12,316 nucleotides of DNA from positions 1 to 12,316 of the forward strand of contig JAUYSN010000408.1 in NCBI GenBank assembly GCA_030696235.1. The letters are read 5' to 3'. This document shows, in pieces, positions 9,991-12,316 of this stretch. The first letter of the stretch is position 1; every line of letters starts with the position of its first letter. Origin of the DNA: Sulfuricella sp. Lineage in GTDB: Bacteria; Pseudomonadota; Gammaproteobacteria; Burkholderiales; Sulfuricellaceae. The notes below the pieces were generated by a model. It had not been told where the DNA came from. It saw only the letters and a program-made list of their open reading frames with translations, and searched no databases. The position numbers and the translations under genes were made by a program.

Positions 9991-10120
9991 ATCCGCAGAT
10001 TACACAGATTAACGCAGATAAATCATTAGGTTGTGAAAAATTTCCGGCACACCCGTTGGGGAAGCCACGAAAAATCGATAACATGCTGAAAATCTGTGGA
10101 AATCTGCGTAATCTGCGGAT
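9991..10120. repeat. Long imperfect palindrome of CAGATT motifs between iscA and hscB
   Basis: Two 29-bp arms, 9991-10019 and 10092-10120, are inverted copies that match at 25 of 29 positions and enclose 72 bp. Each arm is itself a direct array of a CAGATT core at a pitch of about 9-10 bp (GCAGATTAC, ACAGATTA, GCAGAT). I see no target-site duplication and no transposase. Arrays of this kind are common in environmental bacterial genomes and are often mis-annotated as proteins containing PQITQINAD; the 61-aa plus-strand frame at 9960-10145 reads exactly so. In the ISC transcript the arms could pair into a large hairpin. Confidence 0.85.
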
Positions 10121-10149
10121 GAAATCGCCGTTTTTAGGGTCATGACCGC

Positions 10150-10473
10150 CTAGAAGCCGACGCTCTCGCCGCAACCGCACGAGCTCTTGACGTTGGGGTT
10201 GTTGAACTTGAAGCCCTCGTTCAGTCCTTCGCGCACGAAATCCAGCTCGGTGCCTTCAAGATAAACCAGGCTCTTCGGATCAACAAGAACCTTCACCCCG
10301 AAGCTTTCAAACTGGCTGTCGGTGTCGTTGAATTCATCGGCGAATTCCAGCGTGTAGGCCATGCCGGAACAACCGCTGGTGCGTACGCCCAGTCGCAAAC
10401 CCACTCCCTTGCCGCGTTTTGCGATGTAGTTCTTGATGTGGGTGGCGGCCTTCTCAGTCAGGGTAACTGCCAT
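10150..10473 (-). CDS. iscA: A-type Fe-S carrier IscA
   Basis: IscA carries iron or Fe-S clusters to apo-proteins, notably [4Fe-4S] targets. The 107-aa protein has the three conserved cysteines: C35 in [10 protein letters not shown], and C99 and C101 in [11 protein letters not shown]. It shows the usual core [37 protein letters not shown] ribosome site lies 7 nt before the ATG, and the gene begins 11 bp after iscU. The intact C-terminal CGCGESVGF marks it as a functional A-type carrier, and its place in the operon makes IscA more likely than ErpA. Confidence 0.97.
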   Translation of the reverse strand: MAVTLTEKAATHIKNYIAKRGKGVGLRLGVRTSGCSGMAYTLEFADEFNDTDSQFESFGVKVLVDPKSLVYLEGTELDFVREGLNEGFKFNNPNVKSSCGCGESVGF

Positions 10474-10484
10474 GCTCTATCTCC

Positions 10485-10910
10485 TTAATTAGAACAATCC
10501 GAACCTTTGCAGGCCGCGGTTTCAACCATCTCGCCATGCTTGGCCTTATAATCGGCCACAGCTGCCTTGATTGCGTCTTCCGCCAGCACCGAGCAGTGAA
10601 TCTTCACCGGCGGCAACGCCAGCTCTTCCGCAATCTGGGTATTTTTGATGGTGAGCGCCTCGTCCAGGGTCTTGCCCTTGACCCACTCGGTCACCAGCGA
10701 ACTCGATGCGATCGCCGAGCCGCAGCCGTAGGTTTTGAACTTCGCATCCTCGATCACCCCGTCCTTGTTCACCTTGATCTGCAGCTTCATCACGTCGCCG
10801 CAGGCGGGCGCCCCGACCATGCCGGTGGCAACGCCTTCGTCGTCCTTGTCGAAGGTCCCGACATTACGGGGATTTTCATAGTGATCCAAAACTTTTGTGC
10901 TGTAAGACAT
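10485..10910 (-). CDS. iscU: Fe-S scaffold protein IscU with an extended Cys-containing C-terminus
   Basis: IscU is the scaffold on which IscS sulfur and iron form a cluster. Ligands are C37 (GAPACGDVM), D39, C63 (YGCGSAIASS) and C106 (with H105 in KIHCSVLAEDA). The chaperone-binding motif LPPVK is at 99-103, where HscA recognises it. The protein has 141 residues against about 128 in E. coli. The extra tail after DYKAKHG carries two more cysteines in ACKGSDCSN (C134 and C139). The frame is clean to the TAA at 10485-10487, so this is not a read-through error within the given sequence. AGGAG precedes the ATG by about 7 nt. Confidence 0.98.
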   Translation of the reverse strand: MSYSTKVLDHYENPRNVGTFDKDDEGVATGMVGAPACGDVMKLQIKVNKDGVIEDAKFKTYGCGSAIASSSLVTEWVKGKTLDEALTIKNTQIAEELALPPVKIHCSVLAEDAIKAAVADYKAKHGEMVETAACKGSDCSN

Positions 10911-10925
10911 TTTAAACTCCTGTAA

Positions 10926-12137
10926 TTAATGCGCCGCCCACTGTACGGTACTTAGATCGATGCCTTCCTTGAACATATCCCACAGCGGGGACATTTCGCG
11001 CAAGCGGCCGATCTTTGCCTTCACCAGATCAATCGCAAAGTCGATCTCTTCTTCGGTGGTAAAACGACCGATGGTGAAGCGGATCGAACTGTGTGCCAGC
11101 TCGTCGCTGCGGCCCAGGGCGCGCAGCACATAAGAAGGCTCCAAACTCGCGGAAGTACAGGCAGAACCGCTGGAAACCGCAAGTTCGCGGATCGCCATGA
11201 TCAGCGATTCACCCTCGACGAAGTTGAAGCTGATGTTGAGGTTGTGCGGCACCCGTTGTTCCATGTCGCCATTGACATGCGCCTCCTCGATTTGCGACAG
11301 CCCTTTGTAGAGCCGGTCGCGCAGGGTGCGAATGCGCTCGTTCTCGGTGGCCATTTCCTCACGCGCGATGCGGAATGCCTCGCCCATGCCGACGATCTGG
11401 TGCGTCGCCAAAGTCCCGGAACGCAGCCCGCGTTCGTGACCGCCGCCGTGCATTTGCGCTTCCAGCCGCACGCGCGGCTTCCTTTGCACGTACAGCGCAC
11501 CGATGCCCTTCGGGCCATAGGTCTTGTGGGCAGAGAAAGACATCAGGTCGACCTTGAGTTTGGCCAGATCAATCGTCACCTTGCCGGTGGCCTGGGCGGC
11601 ATCCACGTGAAAAAGCACACCCTTGGCACGGCAAACCTCGCCCAAGGCGGCGATATCCTGAATCACCCCGATCTCGTTGTTGACCAGCATGACGGAAGCA
11701 AGAATGGTGTCGGGGCGCAGGGCAGCCGTGAATTTCTCCATATCCACCAGGCCGTTTGTTTCCGGCATGAGATAGGTGACTTCATAGCCTTCGCTCTCGA
11801 GGTGGCGCATGGTATCGATCACCGCCTTGTGCTCGGTCATCACCGTGACCAGATGCTTGCCCTTGCTTTTGTAGAAGTGTGCGGCGCCCTTGATGGCGAG
11901 GTTGTTCGATTCGGTTGCGCCCGAGGTCCAGATGATTTCCCTGGGGTCGGCGTTGACCAGCGCGGCGACCTGCTCGCGCGCCTCCTCGACGGCCCTTTCC
12001 GCTTCCCAGCCGAACTCATGGGAGCGGCTCGCCGGATTGCCGAATTTTTCGGTCAGGTAAGGAATCATTTGTTCCGCCACGCGCGGATCAACCGGCGTAG
12101 TTGCGGAATAATCCAGATAAATTGGTTGCTTAATCAT
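10926..12137 (-). CDS. iscS: Cysteine desulfurase IscS
   Basis: IscS is a PLP enzyme that converts cysteine to alanine and passes persulfide sulfur to IscU and other acceptors. The 403-aa protein starts [15 protein letters not shown] and has H103 (MTEHKAV), the PLP lysine K205 ([12 protein letters not shown]) and the mobile-loop cysteine C327 in [17 protein letters not shown]. These fit E. coli H104, K206 and C328. The C-terminus [16 protein letters not shown] is the conserved IscU-contact tail of true IscS. A GGAGAA ribosome site precedes the ATG at 12137. The gene before it, 46 bp upstream, is a second desulfurase-like gene rather than iscR. Confidence 0.99.
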   Translation of the reverse strand: MIKQPIYLDYSATTPVDPRVAEQMIPYLTEKFGNPASRSHEFGWEAERAVEEAREQVAALVNADPREIIWTSGATESNNLAIKGAAHFYKSKGKHLVTVMTEHKAVIDTMRHLESEGYEVTYLMPETNGLVDMEKFTAALRPDTILASVMLVNNEIGVIQDIAALGEVCRAKGVLFHVDAAQATGKVTIDLAKLKVDLMSFSAHKTYGPKGIGALYVQRKPRVRLEAQMHGGGHERGLRSGTLATHQIVGMGEAFRIAREEMATENERIRTLRDRLYKGLSQIEEAHVNGDMEQRVPHNLNISFNFVEGESLIMAIRELAVSSGSACTSASLEPSYVLRALGRSDELAHSSIRFTIGRFTTEEEIDFAIDLVKAKIGRLREMSPLWDMFKEGIDLSTVQWAAH

Positions 12138-12183
12138 TTTTCACTTCTCCACTTTCCCAATGTTCCTGTTCGCCAAGAACGGC

Positions 12184-12316
12184 TCAAACCGCAACCAGCC
12201 TTTTCAGCCCGAGAATTTCGCCTTGCAGTACCCGCAAAAAACCCTCGATCTGACTCATTTCATTATCCCTGCCCAGGCTGACGCGCACCGCACACCGCGC
12301 CAATTCACGCTCGACC
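12184..12316 (-). CDS. C-terminal end of a second NifS-like cysteine desulfurase, cut by window edge
   Basis: Only the last 44 codons are in the window, ending at the TGA at 12184-12186. The protein reads ELARCAVRVSLGRDNEMSQIEGFLRVLQGEILGLKRLVAV. The segment AVRVSLGR with a following acidic residue and a helix of the form I-x-x-F-L-x-x-L is typical of the end of small fold-type-I (NifS/IscS-like class V aminotransferase) desulfurases. It is clearly not the end of IscR, the usual first gene. It lies 46 bp before iscS on the same strand, so the two are probably co-transcribed. The PLP and cysteine motifs that would confirm the call are outside the window. Confidence 0.75.
   Translation of the reverse strand, partial: VERELARCAVRVSLGRDNEMSQIEGFLRVLQGEILGLKRLVAV

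Noticed and set aside
9991..10120. MITE or CRISPR-like array
   Set aside because: There is no target-site duplication, no regular repeat-spacer pattern and no cas gene; the CAGATT units are too short and closely spaced for a CRISPR array.
11091..12281. 396-aa plus-strand open frame antisense to iscS and the upstream gene
   Set aside because: It mirrors iscS, which has all catalytic motifs. The frame crosses the intergenic gap without a ribosome site and shows no domain.

Overview
The window looks like a core chromosomal segment of a betaproteobacterium, probably of the Nitrosomonadales type (Sulfuricella, Thiobacillus or Gallionella relatives). This rests on moderately GC-rich coding DNA, beta/gamma-type ISC, RatA/RnfH and MoaD/MoaE proteins, and the gene neighbourhood guaA-guaB / DUF4124 gene / rnfH-ratA / smpB. 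The taxonomic call is inference. I see no phage genes, transposase, CRISPR array, tRNA or rRNA.

Layout. (1) 1-2120, minus strand: guaB then guaA (cut by the window start), the GMP branch of purine synthesis, separated by a small repeat cluster that folds into a nested hairpin. (2) 2121-3188, plus strand: a divergent promoter region, then a small alpha-helical lipoprotein gene and a periplasmic DUF4124 gene that share an ATGA overlap. (3) 3195-3955, minus strand: rnfH and ratA, also coupled by ATGA. (4) 4017-6927, plus strand: smpB followed without a gap by a molybdenum-cofactor cluster, mobB-moeA-moaD-moaE. (5) 7011-12316, minus strand: an almost complete ISC iron-sulfur cluster operon, read as [partial second cysteine desulfurase]-iscS-iscU-iscA-hscB-hscA-fdx-iscX. 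A 189-bp gap with a long imperfect palindrome of CAGATT motifs lies between iscA and hscB.

How the genes work together. IscS supplies sulfur to the scaffold IscU. HscB and HscA release the cluster from IscU, which carries the LPPVK chaperone motif. Fdx supplies electrons, and IscA and IscX act as carrier and regulator. MoaD and MoaE form molybdopterin synthase, and MoeA and MobB act later in cofactor assembly. The early enzymes (MoaA, MoaC), the MoaD adenylase (MoeB) and MobA are not in the window. SmpB acts in trans-translation; RatA and RnfH are its usual neighbours.

Most of the window is conserved housekeeping DNA, and I do not see a convincing new multi-gene system. The parts that deserve a second look are the two intergenic repeat elements, the tandem cysteine desulfurase genes with no iscR between them, the extra cysteine pair at the IscU C-terminus, the smpB-to-Mo-cofactor gene fusion of transcription units, and the lipoprotein that resembles SoxXA-binding proteins.
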